Shown: piece after piece, positions 12,362 through 24,730 of the stretch
Numbering within the stretch: the first letter of the stretch is position 1
Layout of the letters: each line of letters begins with the position of its first letter
Source of the DNA: Nomia melanderi
Lineage: Eukaryota > Arthropoda > Insecta > Hymenoptera > Halictidae
NCBI RefSeq assembly: GCF_051020985.1
Contig: NW_027475133.1
Span: forward strand, 4,464,001-4,528,000
Length of the DNA: 64,000 bases
Direction of reading: 5' to 3'
Translations under genes and position numbers: made by a program
Notes under the pieces: generated by a model
Told to the model about the DNA's origin: nothing
The model's database searches: none
The model's input: only the letters and a program-made list of their open reading frames with translations

Positions 12362-12947
12362 CATTAGAGATAGCACAATAAACCAAAGTGAGTTATCTGC
12401 AGGAGGCCCTGGCGCATGCATCTGTGCAGCGGGAACGACCTCGGACCACCAGGGGCCGAGAAAACCGCAGTCTCACGGGGCCGGACACTCAGGGTCAGGG
12501 GAAAATCCAATATATATCTGGTGATATCTCGGGTGCTATTAGAGATAGCGCAATAAACCAATGTGAATTCTCTGCAGGAGGCCCTGGGGCATGAATCTGT
12601 GCAGCGGGAACGACCTCGGACTACCAGGGGCCGAGAAAACCACCGTCAAATGGAGCCGGACACGCAGGGTCATGTAAAAATCCAATATATATCTGGTGAT
12701 ATCTCGGGTGCTATTACCGATAGCGCAATGAATCAAAGTGCATTGTCTGTAGGAGGCCCTGGCGCATGAATCTGTGCAGCGGGAACGACCTCGCACCACC
12801 AGGGGCCGAGAAAACCAACGTCTCATGGGGCCGGACATTCAGGTTCAGGGAAAAATCCAATATATATCTGGAGATATCTCGGGTGCTATTAGAGATAGCG
12901 CAATAAATCAAAGTGCATTGCCTGTAGGAGGCACTGGCGAATGAATC

Positions 12948-15900
12948 TGTGCAGCAGGAACGACCTCGGACCACCAGGGGCCGAGAAAATTACAGATATT
13001 CGGAATCCGTCACCCAAGGTCATGTGACAATCCAGCATATATCTGGTGATATCTCGGGTGCTATTACAGATAGCGCAATAAACCAAAGTGCATTTTCTGT
13101 AGGGTGCCCTGGCGCATGAATCTGGGCAGCAGGAACGACCTCGGACCACCAGGGGCCGAGATGACCACCGTCTCATGGGGCCGGACACTCAGGGTCAGGG
13201 GAAAATCCAATATATATCTGGTGATATCTCGGGTGCTATTAGAGATAGCGCAATAAACCAAAGTGAATTATCTGCAGGAGGCCATGGCGCATGAATCTGT
13301 GCAGCGGCAACGACCTCGGACAACCAGGGGCCGAGAAAACCACCGACACATGAGGCCGGACACCCAAGGTCATGCAAAAATCCAGTATATATCTGGTGAT
13401 ATCTCGGGTTATATTAGAGATAGCGCGATAAATCAAAGTGAATTATCTGCAGGAGGCCCTTGCACATGAATCTGTGCCGCGGGAACGACGTGGGACCACC
13501 AGGGGCCGAGAAAACCACCGACACATGAGGCCGGACACCCAAGGTCATGTAAAAATACAGAATACATCTGGTTATATCTCGGGTGCTATTATAGATAGCG
13601 AAATAAATCAAAGTTCATTGTCTGCAGGAGGCCCTGGCGCATGAATCTGGGCAGCAGGAACGACCTCGGACCACCAGGGACCCCGAAAATCACCGACACA
13701 TGGGGCCGGACTGTCAAGGTCAGGGTAAAATCCAATATATATCTGGTGATATCTCGGGTGCTATTAGAGATAGCGCAATAAATCAAAGTGCATTGTCCGT
13801 ATGAAACCCTTGCGCATGAATCTGTGCAGCGGGAACGACCTCGGTCCACCAGGGACCGAGAAAACCACCGACTCATGGGGCCGGATACTAAGGGTCAGTG
13901 TAAAATCCAATATATATCTGGTGATATCTCGGCTGCTATTAGAGATAGCGCAATAAATCAAAGTGCATTGTCTGCAGGAGGCCCTGGCGCATGAAGCTGT
14001 GCAGCGGAAACGACCTGGGACCACCAGGGGCCGAGAAAACCACCGACTCATGGGGCCGGATACTAAGGTGCAGGGAAAAATCCAATATATATCTGGTGAT
14101 ATCTCGGGTGCTATTAGAGATAGCGCAATAAACCAAAGTGAATTATCTGCAGGAGGCCCTGGCGCATGAATCTGTGCAGCGGGAACGACCCCGGATCACC
14201 AGGGGCAGAGAAAACCACCGTCTCATGGGGCCGGACACTCAGGGTCAGGGAAAAATCCAATATATATCTGGTGATATCTCGGGTGCTATTACAGATAGCG
14301 CAATAAATCAAAGTGCATTGTCTGTAGGAGGCCCTGGAGCGTGAATCTGAGCAGCGGGATCGACCTAGGACCACCAGGGGCCGGGAAAACAACCGTCTCA
14401 TGGGGTCGGACACTCAGGGTCGGCGAAAAATCCCATATACATCTGGTGATATCTCGGGTGCTATTACAGATAGCGCAATAAATCAAATTGCATTGTCTGT
14501 AGGAGGCCCTGGCGCACGAATCTGTGCAGCGGGATCGACCTCGGACCACCAGTGGCCGAGAACACCACCGTCTCATGGGGTCGGACACTCAGGGTCAGGG
14601 AAGAATCCAATATAAATCTGGTGATATCTCGGGTGCTATTACAGATAGCGCAATAAATCAAATTGCATTGTCTGTAGGAGGCCCTGGCGCATGAATCTGT
14701 GCAGCGGGATCGACCTCGGACCACCAGGGGCCGAGAAAATCACCGTTGCATGGGGCCGGACACTCAGGGTCAGGGAAAAATCCAATATATATATATGGTG
14801 ATATCTTGGGTGCTATTACAGATAGCGCAATAAATCAAAGTGCATTGTCTGTAGGAGTCCCTGGCGCATGAATCTGTGCAGCGGGCACGACCTCGGACCA
14901 CCAGGGGCCGAGAAAACCACCGACTCATGGGGCCGGATACTAAGGGGCAGGGAAAAATCCAATATATATCTGGTGATATCTCTGGTGCTATTAGAGATAG
15001 CGCAATAAATCAAAGTGCATTGCCTGTACGAGGCACTGGCGAATGAATCTGTGCAGCAGGAACGACCTCGGGCCACCAGGGGCCGAGAAAATTACAGATA
15101 TTCGGAATCCGTCACCCAAGGTCATGTGATAATCCAGCATATATCTGGTGATATCTCGTGTGCTATTACAGATAGCGCAATAAACCAAAGTGCATTGTCT
15201 GTAGGAGTCCCTGGCGCATGAATCTGTGCAGCGGGAACGACCTCGGACCACCGGAGGCCGAGAAAACCACAGTCTCATGGGGCCGGACACTCTTGGTCAG
15301 GGGAAAATCCAATATATATCTGGTAATATCTCGGGTGCTATTAGAGATAGCGCAATAAACCAAAGTGAATTATCTGCAGGAGGCCCTGGCGCATGAATCT
15401 GTGCAGCGGAAACGACCTGGGACCACCAGGGGCCGAGAAAACCACCGACTCATGGGGCCGGATACTAAGGGGCAGGGAAAAATCCAATATATATCTGGTG
15501 ATATCTCGGGTGCTATTAGAGATAGCGCAATAAATCAAAGTGCATTGCCTGTAGGAGGCACTGGCGAAAGAATCTGTGCAGCAGGATCGACCTCGGACCA
15601 CGAGGGACCGAGAAAACCATCGACACATGGGGCCGGACTGTCAGGGTCAAGGTAAAATCCAATATATATCTGGTGATATCTCGGGTGCTATTAAAGATAG
15701 CGCAATAAATCAAAGTGCATTGTCTGCAGGAGGCCCTGGCGCATGAATCTGTGCAGCGGGATCGACCTCGGACCACCAGGGGGCGAGAAAATCACCGTCT
15801 CATGGGGCCGGACTGTTAGGGTCAGGGAAAAATCCAATATATATCTGGTGATATCTCGGGTGCTATTAGAGATAGCACAATAAACCAAAGTGAATTATCT

Positions 15901-18900
15901 ATAGGAGGCCCTGGCGCATGAATCTGTGCAGCGGGAACGACCTCGGACCACCAGGGTCCGAGAAAACCACCGTCTCATGGGGCCGGACACTCAGGGTCAG
16001 GGGAAAATCCTATATATATCAGGTGATATCTCGGGTGCCATTAGAGATAGCGCAATAAACCAAAGTGAGTTATCTGCAGGAGGCCCTGGCGCATGCATCT
16101 GTGCTGCGGGAACAACCTCGGATCACCAGGGGCCGAGAAAACCACCGTCTCATGGGGCCGGACACTCAGGGTCAGGGAAAAATCCAATATATATCTGGTG
16201 ATATCTTGGGTGCTATTACAGATAGCGCAATAAACCAAAGTGAATTATCTGCATGAGGGCCTAGCGTATTAATCTGAGCAGCGGGAACGACCTCGGACCA
16301 CCATGGGCCGAGAAAACGACCGTCTCATGGGGCGCACACTCAGGGTCAGTGAAAAATCCAATATATATCTGCTGATATCTCGGGTGCTATTACAGATAGC
16401 GCAATAAATCAAAGTGCATTGTCTGTAGGAGGCCCTGGCGCATGAATCTGTGCAGCGGGAACGACCTCGGACCATCAGGAGCCAAAAAAACCACAGTCTC
16501 ATGGGGCCGGACACCCAGGGTCAGGGTAAAATCCAATATATATCTGGTGATATCTCGGGTGCTATTACAGATAGCGCAATAAATCAAAGTACATTGTCTG
16601 TAGGAGGCCCTGGCGCATGAATCTGTGCAGCGGGAACGACCTCGGACCACCAGGGGCCGAGAAAACGACCGCCTCATGGTGCCGGACACTCAGGGTCAGT
16701 GAAAAATCCAATATATATCTGGTGATATCTCGGCTGCTATTACAGATAGCGCAATAAATCAAAGTGCATTGTCTGTAGGAGGCCCTGGCGCATGAATCTG
16801 TGCAGCGGGAACGACCTCGGACCACCAGGGGCGAGACAACCACCTTCTCATGGGGCCGGACACTCAGGGTCAGGGAAAAATCCAATATATATCTGGTGAT
16901 ATCTCGGGTGCTATTACAGATAGCGCAATAAATCAAAGTGCATTACCTGTAGGAGGCCCTGGCGCATGAATCTGTGCAGCGGGAACGTCCTCGGACCTCC
17001 AGGGGCCGAGACAACGACCGTCTCATGGGGCCGGACACTCAGGGTCAGGGTAAAATCCAATATATATCTGGTGATATCTCGGGTGCTATTACAGATAGCG
17101 CAATAAATCGAAGTGCATTGTCTGTAGGAGGCCCTGGCTCATGAATCTGTGCAGCGGGAACGACCTCGGACGACCAGGGGCCGAGAAAACCACAGTCTCA
17201 TGGGGCCGGACACTCAGGGTCAGCGGAAAATCCAATATATATCTGCTGATATCTCGGGTGCTATTACAGATAGCGCAATAAATCAAAGTGCATTGTCTGT
17301 AGGAGGCCCTGGCGCATGAATCTGTGCAGCGGGAACGACCTCGGACCACCAGGGGCGAGACAACCACCTTCTCATGGGGCCGGACACTCAGGGTCAGGGA
17401 AAAATCCAATATATATCTGGTGATATCTCGGGTGCTATTACAGATAGCGCAATAAATCAAAGTGCATTGTCTGTAGGAGGCCCTGGCGCATGAATCTGTG
17501 TAGCGGGAACGTCCTCGGACCTCCAGGGGCCGAGACAACGACCGTCTCATGGGGCCGGACACTCAGGGTCAGGTTAAAATCCAATATATATCTGGTGATA
17601 TCTCGGGTGCTATTACAGATAGCGCAATAAATCAAAGTGCATTGTCTGTAGGAGGCCCTGGCGCATGAATCTGTGCAGCGGGAACGACCTCGGACCACCA
17701 GGGGCCGAGAAAACTACCGTCTCATGGGGCCGGTCACTCAGGGTCAGTGAAAAATCCAATATATATCAGCTGATATCTCGGGTGCTATTAGAGATAGCGC
17801 AATAAACCAAAGTGAATTATCTGCAGGAGGCCCTGGCGCATGAATCTGTGCAGCGGGAACGACCTCGGACCACCAGGGGCCGAAAAAACCACAGTCTCAT
17901 GGGGCCGGACACTCAGGGTCAGGGTAAAATGCAATATATATCTGGTGATATCTCGGGTGCTATTACAGATAGCGCAATAAATCAAAGTGCATTGTCTGTA
18001 GGAGGCCCTGGCGCATGAATCTGAGCAGCTGGAACGACCTCGGACCACCAGGGGCCGAAAAAACCACAGTCTCATGGGGCCGGTCACTCAGGGTCAGGGG
18101 AATATTCAATATATATCTGGTGATATCTCGGGTGCTATTACAGATAGCGCAATAAACCAAAGTGCATTGTCTGTAGGAGACCCTGGCGCATGAACCTGTG
18201 CAGCGAGAACGACATCGGACCACCATGGGCCGAGAAAACCACCGTCTCATGGGGCCGGACACTCAGGGTCAGGGGAAAATCCAATATATATCTGGTGATA
18301 TCTCGGGTGCTATTAGAGATAGCGCAATAAACCAAAGTGAATTATCTGCAGCAGGCCCTGGCGCATGAATCTGTGCAGCGAGAACGACCTCGGACCACCA
18401 GGGGCAGAGAAAACTACCGTCTCATGGGGCCGGACACTCAGGGTCAGTGAAAAATCCAATATATATCTGGTGATATCTCGGCTCCTATTACCGATAGCGC
18501 AATATTTCAAAGTGCATTGTCTGTAGGAGGCCCTGTCGCATGAATCTGGGAAGCGGGAGCGACCTCGGATCACCAGGGGCCGAGAAAACCACCGTCTCAT
18601 GGGGCCGGACACTCAGGGTCATGGAAAAATCCAATATATATCTGGTGATATCTCGGGTGCTATTACAGATAGCGCAATAAATCAAAGTGCATTGTCTGCA
18701 GGAGGCCCTGGCCCATGAATCTGTGCAGCGGGAACGACCTCGGACCACCAGGGGCCGAGAAAACCACAGTCTCATGGGGCCGGTCACTCAGGGTCAGTGA
18801 AAAATCCAATATATATCTGGTGATATCTCGGGTGCTATTAGAGATAGCGCAATAAACCAAAGTGAATTATCTGCAGGAGGCCCTGGCGCATGAATCTGTG

Positions 18901-18935
18901 CAGCGGGAACGACCTCGGACCACCAGGGGCCGAGA
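12948..18935 (+). repeat. Higher-order repeat copy C (incomplete, about 34 monomers)
   Basis: This follows copy B at offset 7,523, including B's three extra monomers and the first half of B's 12-monomer insertion. It then departs at base 18,936, where B (11,413) reads GAGACAACC and C reads GAGAAAACG. Few differences from B were seen before that point, for example G to T near 18,030. It shares B-specific features and lacks A's private duplication, so B and C are the closer pair. Confidence 0.9.
17387..18351 (+). repeat. Segmental duplication, source copy (5.5 monomers)
   Basis: This segment recurs at 19,487-20,451, exactly 2,100 bp (12 monomers) downstream. It is bounded on the left by GGACA versus GGACG at 17,386/19,486 and on the right by GCAGCAGG versus GCAGGAGG at 18,352/20,452. 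A handful of single-base differences were seen, for example T/G near 18,030/20,130. Confidence 0.82.
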
Positions 18936-19496
18936 AAACGACCGTCTCATGGGGCCGGACGCTCAGGGTCAGTGAAAAATCCAATATATATCTGGTGATA
19001 TCTTGGGTGCTATTAGAGATAGCGCAATAAACCAAAGTGAATTATCTGCAGGAGGCCCTGGCGCATGAATCTGTGCAACGGGAACGACCTCGGACCACCA
19101 GGGGCCGAGAAAACCACAGTCTCATGGGGCCGGACACTCAGGGTCAGGGTAAAATCCAATATATATCTGGCGATATCTCGGGTGCTATTACAGGTAGCGC
19201 AATAAATCAAAGTGCATTGTCTGTAGGAGGCCCTGGCGCATGAATCTGTGCAGCGGGAACGACCTCGGAACACCAGGGACCGAGAAAACCCCCGTCTCAT
19301 GGGGCCGGACACTCAGGTTCAGTGAAAAATCCAATATATATCTGGTGATATCTCGGGTGCTATTAGAGATAGCGCAATAAACCAAAGTGAATTATCAGCA
19401 GGTGGCCCTGGCGCATGAATCTGTGCAACGGGAACGACCTCGGTCCACCAGGGGCCGAGAAAACGACCGTCTCATGGGGCCGGACGCTCAGGGTCA
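18217..19496 (+). repeat. Segmental duplication, source copy (about 7.3 monomers)
   Basis: This recurs at about 20,667-21,946, offset 2,450 bp (14 monomers). It contains the marker monomer with CGGCTCCTATTACCG and AATATTTCAAAG. The right boundary is GGGTCAGGG versus GGGTCAGTG near 19,497/21,947. It overlaps the 12-monomer duplication, so at least two exchanges of different register happened here. Confidence 0.8.
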
Positions 19497-20451
19497 GGGA
19501 AAAATCCAATATATATCTGGTGATATCTCGGGTGCTATTACAGATAGCGCAATAAATCAAAGTGCATTGTCTGTAGGAGGCCCTGGCGCATGAATCTGTG
19601 TAGCGGGAACGTCCTCGGACCTCCAGGGGCCGAGACAACGACCGTCTCATGGGGCCGGACACTCAGGGTCAGGTTAAAATCCAATATATATCTGGTGATA
19701 TCTCGGGTGCTATTACAGATAGCGCAATAAATCAAAGTGCATTGTCTGTAGGAGGCCCTGGCGCATGAATCTGTGCAGCGGGAACGACCTCGGACCACCA
19801 GGGGCCGAGAAAACTACCGTCTCATGGGGCCGGTCACTCAGGGTCAGTGAAAAATCCAATATATATCAGCTGATATCTCGGGTGCTATTAGAGATAGCGC
19901 AATAAACCAAAGTGAATTATCTGCAGGAGGCCCTGGCGCATGAATCTGTGCAGCCGGAACGACCTCGGACCACCAGGGGCCGAAAAAACCACAGTCTCAT
20001 GGGGCCGGACACTCAGGGTCAGGGTAAAATGCAATATATATCTGGTGATATCTCGGGTGCTATTACAGATAGCGCAATAAATCAAAGTGCATTGTCTGTA
20101 GGAGGCCCTGGCGCATGAATCTGAGCAGCGGGAACGACCTCGGACCACCAGGGGCCGAAAAAACCACAGTCTCATGGGGCCGGTCACTCAGGGTCAGGGG
20201 AATATTCAATATATATCTGGTGATATCTCGGGTGCTATTACAGATAGCGCAATAAACCAAAGTGCATTGTCTGTAGGAGACCCTGGCGCATGAACCTGTG
20301 CAGCGAGAACGACATCGGACCACCAGGGGCCGAGAAAACCACCGTCTCATGGGGCCGGACACTCAGGGTCAGGGGAAAATCCAATATATATCTGGTGATA
20401 TCTCGGGTGCTATTAGAGATAGCGCAATAAACCAAAGTGAATTATCTGCAG
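19487..20451 (+). repeat. Segmental duplication of 17,387-18,351 (offset 2,100)
   Basis: This second copy sits in the patchwork zone after copy C breaks off. It includes the monomer with GTGTAGCGGGAACGTCC, the AAAATGCAATATA monomer and the GAATATTCAATATA monomer, in the same order as in copies B and C. Confidence 0.82.
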
Positions 20452-20666
20452 GAGGCCCTGGCGCATGAATCTGTGCAGCGGGGACGACCTCGGACCACCA
20501 GGGGCCGAGAAAACGACCGTCTCATGGGGCCGGACACTCAGGGTCAGTGAAAAATCCAATATATATCTGCTGATATCTCGGGTGCTATCACAGATAGCGC
20601 AATAAATCAAAGTGCATTGTCTGCAGGAGGCCCTGGCGCATGAATCTGTGCAGCGGGAACGACCTT

Positions 20667-21946
20667 GGACCACCATGGGCCGAGAAAACCACCGTCTCAT
20701 GGGGCCGGACACTCAGGGTCAGGGGAAAATCCAATATATATCTGGTGATATCTCGGGTGCTATTAGAGATAGCGCAATAAACCAAAGTGAATTATCTGCA
20801 GCAGGCCCTGGCGCATGAATCTGTGCAGCGAGAACGACCTCGGACCACCAGGGGCAGAGAAAACTACCGTCTCATGGGGCCGGACACTCAGGGTCAGTGA
20901 AAAATCCAATATATATCTGGTGATATCTCGGCTCCTATTACCGATAGCGCAATATTTCAAAGTGCATTGTCTGTAGGAGGCCCTGTCGCATGAATCTGGG
21001 AAGCGGGAGCGACCTCGGATCACCAGGGGCCGAGAAAACCACCGTCTCATGGGGCCGGACACTCAGGGTCATGGAAAAATCCAATATATATCTGGTGATA
21101 TCTCGGGTGCTATTACAGATAGCGCAATAAATCAAAGTGCATTGTCTGCAGGAGGCCCTGGCCCATGAATCTGTGCAGCGGGAACGACCTCGGACCACCA
21201 GGGGCCGAGAAAACCACAGTCTCATGGGGCCGGTCACTCAGGGTCAGTGAAAAATCCAATATATATCTGGTGATATCTCGGGTGCTATTAGAGATAGCGG
21301 AATAAACCAAAGTGAATTATCTGCAGGAGGCCCTGGCGCATGAATCTGTGCAGCGGGAACGACCTCGGACCACCAGGGGCCGAGAAAACGACCGTCTCAT
21401 GGGGCCGGACGCTCAGGGTCAGTGAAAAATCCAATATATATCTGGTGATATCTCGGGTGCTATTAGAGATAGCGCAATAAACCAAAGTGAATTATCTGCA
21501 GGAGGCCCTGGCGCATGAATCTGTGCAACGGGAACGACCTCGGACCACCAGGGGCCGAGAAAACCACAGTCTCATGGGGCCGGACACTCAGGGTCAGGGT
21601 AAAATCCAATATATATCTGGCGATATCTCGGGTGCTATTACAGGTAGCGCAATAAATCAAAGTGCATTGTCTGTAGGAGGCCCTGGCGCATGAATCTGTG
21701 CAGCGGGAACGACCTCGGAACACCAGGGACCGAGAAAACCCCCGTCTCATGGGGCCGGACACTCAGGTTCAGTGAAAAATCCAATATATATCTGGTGATA
21801 TCTCGGGTGCTATTAGAGATAGCGCAATAAGCCAAAGTGAATTATCAGCAGGTGGCCCTGGCGCATGAATCTGTGCAACGGGAACGACCTCGGTCCACCA
21901 GGGGCCGAGAAAACGACCGTCTCATGGGGCCGGACGCTCAGGGTCA
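20667..21946 (+). repeat. Segmental duplication of 18,217-19,496 (offset 2,450)
   Basis: This is the second copy. Private changes seen include GCGGAAT for GCGCAAT near 21,300 and AATAAGCC for AATAAACC near 21,830. Its later part (about 21,463-22,250) recurs again near 26,888-27,680 at offset 5,425, linking zones 2 and 3. Confidence 0.8.
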
Positions 21947-22419
21947 GTGAAAAATCCAATATATATCTGGTGATATCTCGGGTGCTATTAGAGATAGCGC
22001 AATAAATCAATGTGCATTGTCTGTAGGTGACCCTGGCGCATGAACCTGTGCAGCGGGAACGACCTCGGACCACCAGGGGCTGAGAAAACCACAGTCTCAT
22101 GGGGCCGGACACTCAGGGTCAGGGGAAAATACAATATATATCTGGCGATATCTCGGATGCTATTACAGGTAGCGCAATAAATCAAAGTGCATTGTCTGTA
22201 GGAGGCTCTGGCGCATGAATCTGTGCAGCGGGAACGACCTCGGAACACCAGGGACCGAGAAAACCACCGTCTCATGGGGCCGGACACTCAGGTTCAGTGA
22301 AAAATCCAATATATATCTGGTGATATCTCGGGTGCTATTAGAGATAGCGCAATAAACCAAAGTGAATTATCAGCAGGTGGCCCTGGCGCATGAATCTGTG
22401 CAACGGGAACGACCTAGGA

Positions 22420-24730
22420 CCACCAGGGGCCGAGAAAACGACCGTCTCATGGGGCCGGACGCTCAGGGTCAGTGAAAAATCCAATATATATCTGGTGATA
22501 TCTCGGGTGCTATTAGAGATAGCGCAATAAACCAGAGTGAATTATCTGCAGGAGGCCCTGGCGCATGAACCTGTGCAGCGGGAACGACCTCGGACCACCA
22601 GGGGCCGAGAAAACGACCGTCTCATGGGGCCGGACGCTCAGGGTCAGTGAAAAATCCAATATATATCTGGTGATATCTCGGGTGCTATTACAGATAGCGC
22701 AATAAACCAAAGTGAATTATCTGCAGGAGGCCCTGGCGCATGAATCTGTGCAACGGGAACGACCTCGGACCACCAGGGGCCGCGAAAACCACAGTCTCAT
22801 GGGGCCGGACACTCAGGGTCAGGGGAAAATCCAATATAGATCTGGTGATATCTGGGGTGCTATTACAGATAGCGCAATAAATCAAAGTGCATTACCTGTA
22901 GGAGGCCCTGGCGCATGAATCTGTGCAGCGGCAACGACCTCGGACCAAAAGGGGCCGAGAAAACCACAGTCTCATGCGGCCGGACACTCAGGGTCAGGGG
23001 AAAATCCAATATATATCTGGTGATATCTCGGGTGCTATTAGAGATAGCGCAATAAACCAAAGTGAATTATCTGCAGCAGGCCCTGGCGCATGAATCTGTG
23101 CAGCGAGAACGACCTCGGACCACCAGGGGCAGAGAAAACTACCGTCTCATGGGGCCGGACACTCAGGGTCAGTGAAAAATCCAATATATATCTGGTGATA
23201 TCTCGGCTCCTGTTACCGATAGCGCAATATTTCAAAGTGCATTGTCTGTAGGAGGCCCTGTCGCATGAATCTGGGAAGCGGGAGCGACCTCGGATCACCA
23301 GGGGCCGAGAAAACCACCGTCTCATGGGGCCGGACACTCAGGGTCATGGAAAAATCCAATATATATCTGGTGATATCTCGGGTGCTATTACAGATAGCGC
23401 AATAAATCAAAGTGCATTGTCTGCAGGAGGCCCTGGCCCATGAATCTGTGCAGCGGGAACGACCTCGGACCACCAGGGGCCGAGAAAACCACAGTCTCAT
23501 GGGGCCGGTCACTCAGGGTCAGTGAAAAATCCAATATATATCTGGTGATATCTCGGGTGCTATTAGAGATAGCGCAATAAACCAAAGTGAATTATCTGCA
23601 GGAGGCCCTGGCGCATGAATCTGTGCAGCGGGAACGACCTCGGACCACCAGGGGCCGAGAAAACGACCGTCTCATGGGGCCGGACGCTCAGGGTCAGTGA
23701 AAAATCCAATATGTATCTGGTGATATCTCGGGTGCTATTAGAGATAGTGCAATAAACCAAAGTGAATTATCTGCAGGAGGCCCTGGCGCATGAACCTGTG
23801 CAGCGGGAACGACCTCGGACCTCCAGGGGCCGAGAAAACGACCGTCTCATGGGGCCGGACGCTCAGGGTCACTGAAAAATCCAATATATATCTGGTGATA
23901 TCTCGGGTGCTATTACAGATAGCGCAATAAACCAAAGTGAATTATCTGCAGGAGGCCCTGGCGCATGAATCTGTGCAACGGGAACGACCTCGGACCACCA
24001 GGGGCCGCGAAAACCACAGTCTCATGGGGCCGGACACTCAGGGTCAGGGGAAAATCCAATATAGATCTGGTGATATCTGGGGTGCTATTACAGATAGCGC
24101 AATAAATCAAAGTGCATTACCTGTAGGAGGCCCTGGCGCATGAATCTGTGCAGCGGGAACGACCTCGGACCAAAAGGGGCCGAGAAAACCACAGTCTCAT
24201 GCGGCCGGACACTCAGGGTCAGGGGAAAATCCAATATATATCTGGTGATATCTCGGGTGCTATTAGAGATAGCGCAATAAACCAAAGTGAATTATCTGCA
24301 GCAGGCCCTGGCGCATGAATCTGTGCAGCGGGAACGACCTCGGACCACCAGGGGCAGAGAAAACTACCGTCTCATGGGGCCGGACACTCAGGGTCAGTGA
24401 AAAATCCAATATATATCTGGTGATATCTCGGCTCCTATTACCGATAGCGCAATATTTCAAAGTGCATTGTCTGTAGGAGGCCCTGTCGCATGAATCTGGG
24501 AAGCGGGAGCGACCTCGGATCACCAGGGGCCGAGAAAACCACCTTCTCATGGGGCCGGACACTCAGGGTCATGGAAAAATCCAATATATATCTGGTGATA
24601 TCTCGGGTGCTATTACAGATAGCGCAATAAATCAAAGTGCATTGTCTGCAGGAGGCCCTGGCCCATGAATCTGTGCAGCGGGAACGACCTCGGACCACCA
24701 GGGCCCGAGAAAACCACAGTCTCATGGGGC
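22420..24730 (+). repeat. Seven-monomer tandem duplication (period 1,225 bp)
   Basis: About 22,420-23,505 recurs at 23,645-24,730, offset 1,225 (7 x 175). Both copies carry GGCCGCGAAAACC, AATATAGATCTGG, ATCTGGGGTGC and GACCAAAAGGGGCC monomers in the same order, followed by the CGGCTCCTATTACCG or CTCCTGTTACCG marker monomer. Several single-base differences separate the copies, more than between A, B and C. Confidence 0.78.

Larger units (their letters stand above)
5425..12947 (+). repeat. Higher-order repeat copy B (43 monomers)
   Basis: The unit is 7,523 bp, or 43 x 175 minus 2. It equals copy A plus a 2,099-bp insertion at 10,263-12,361. Relative to A it also has three extra monomers near 6,610-7,134 and lacks A's own three-monomer duplication; these two differences cancel in length. 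Copy C repeats B at offset 7,523 from 12,948 onward. Confidence 0.92.
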
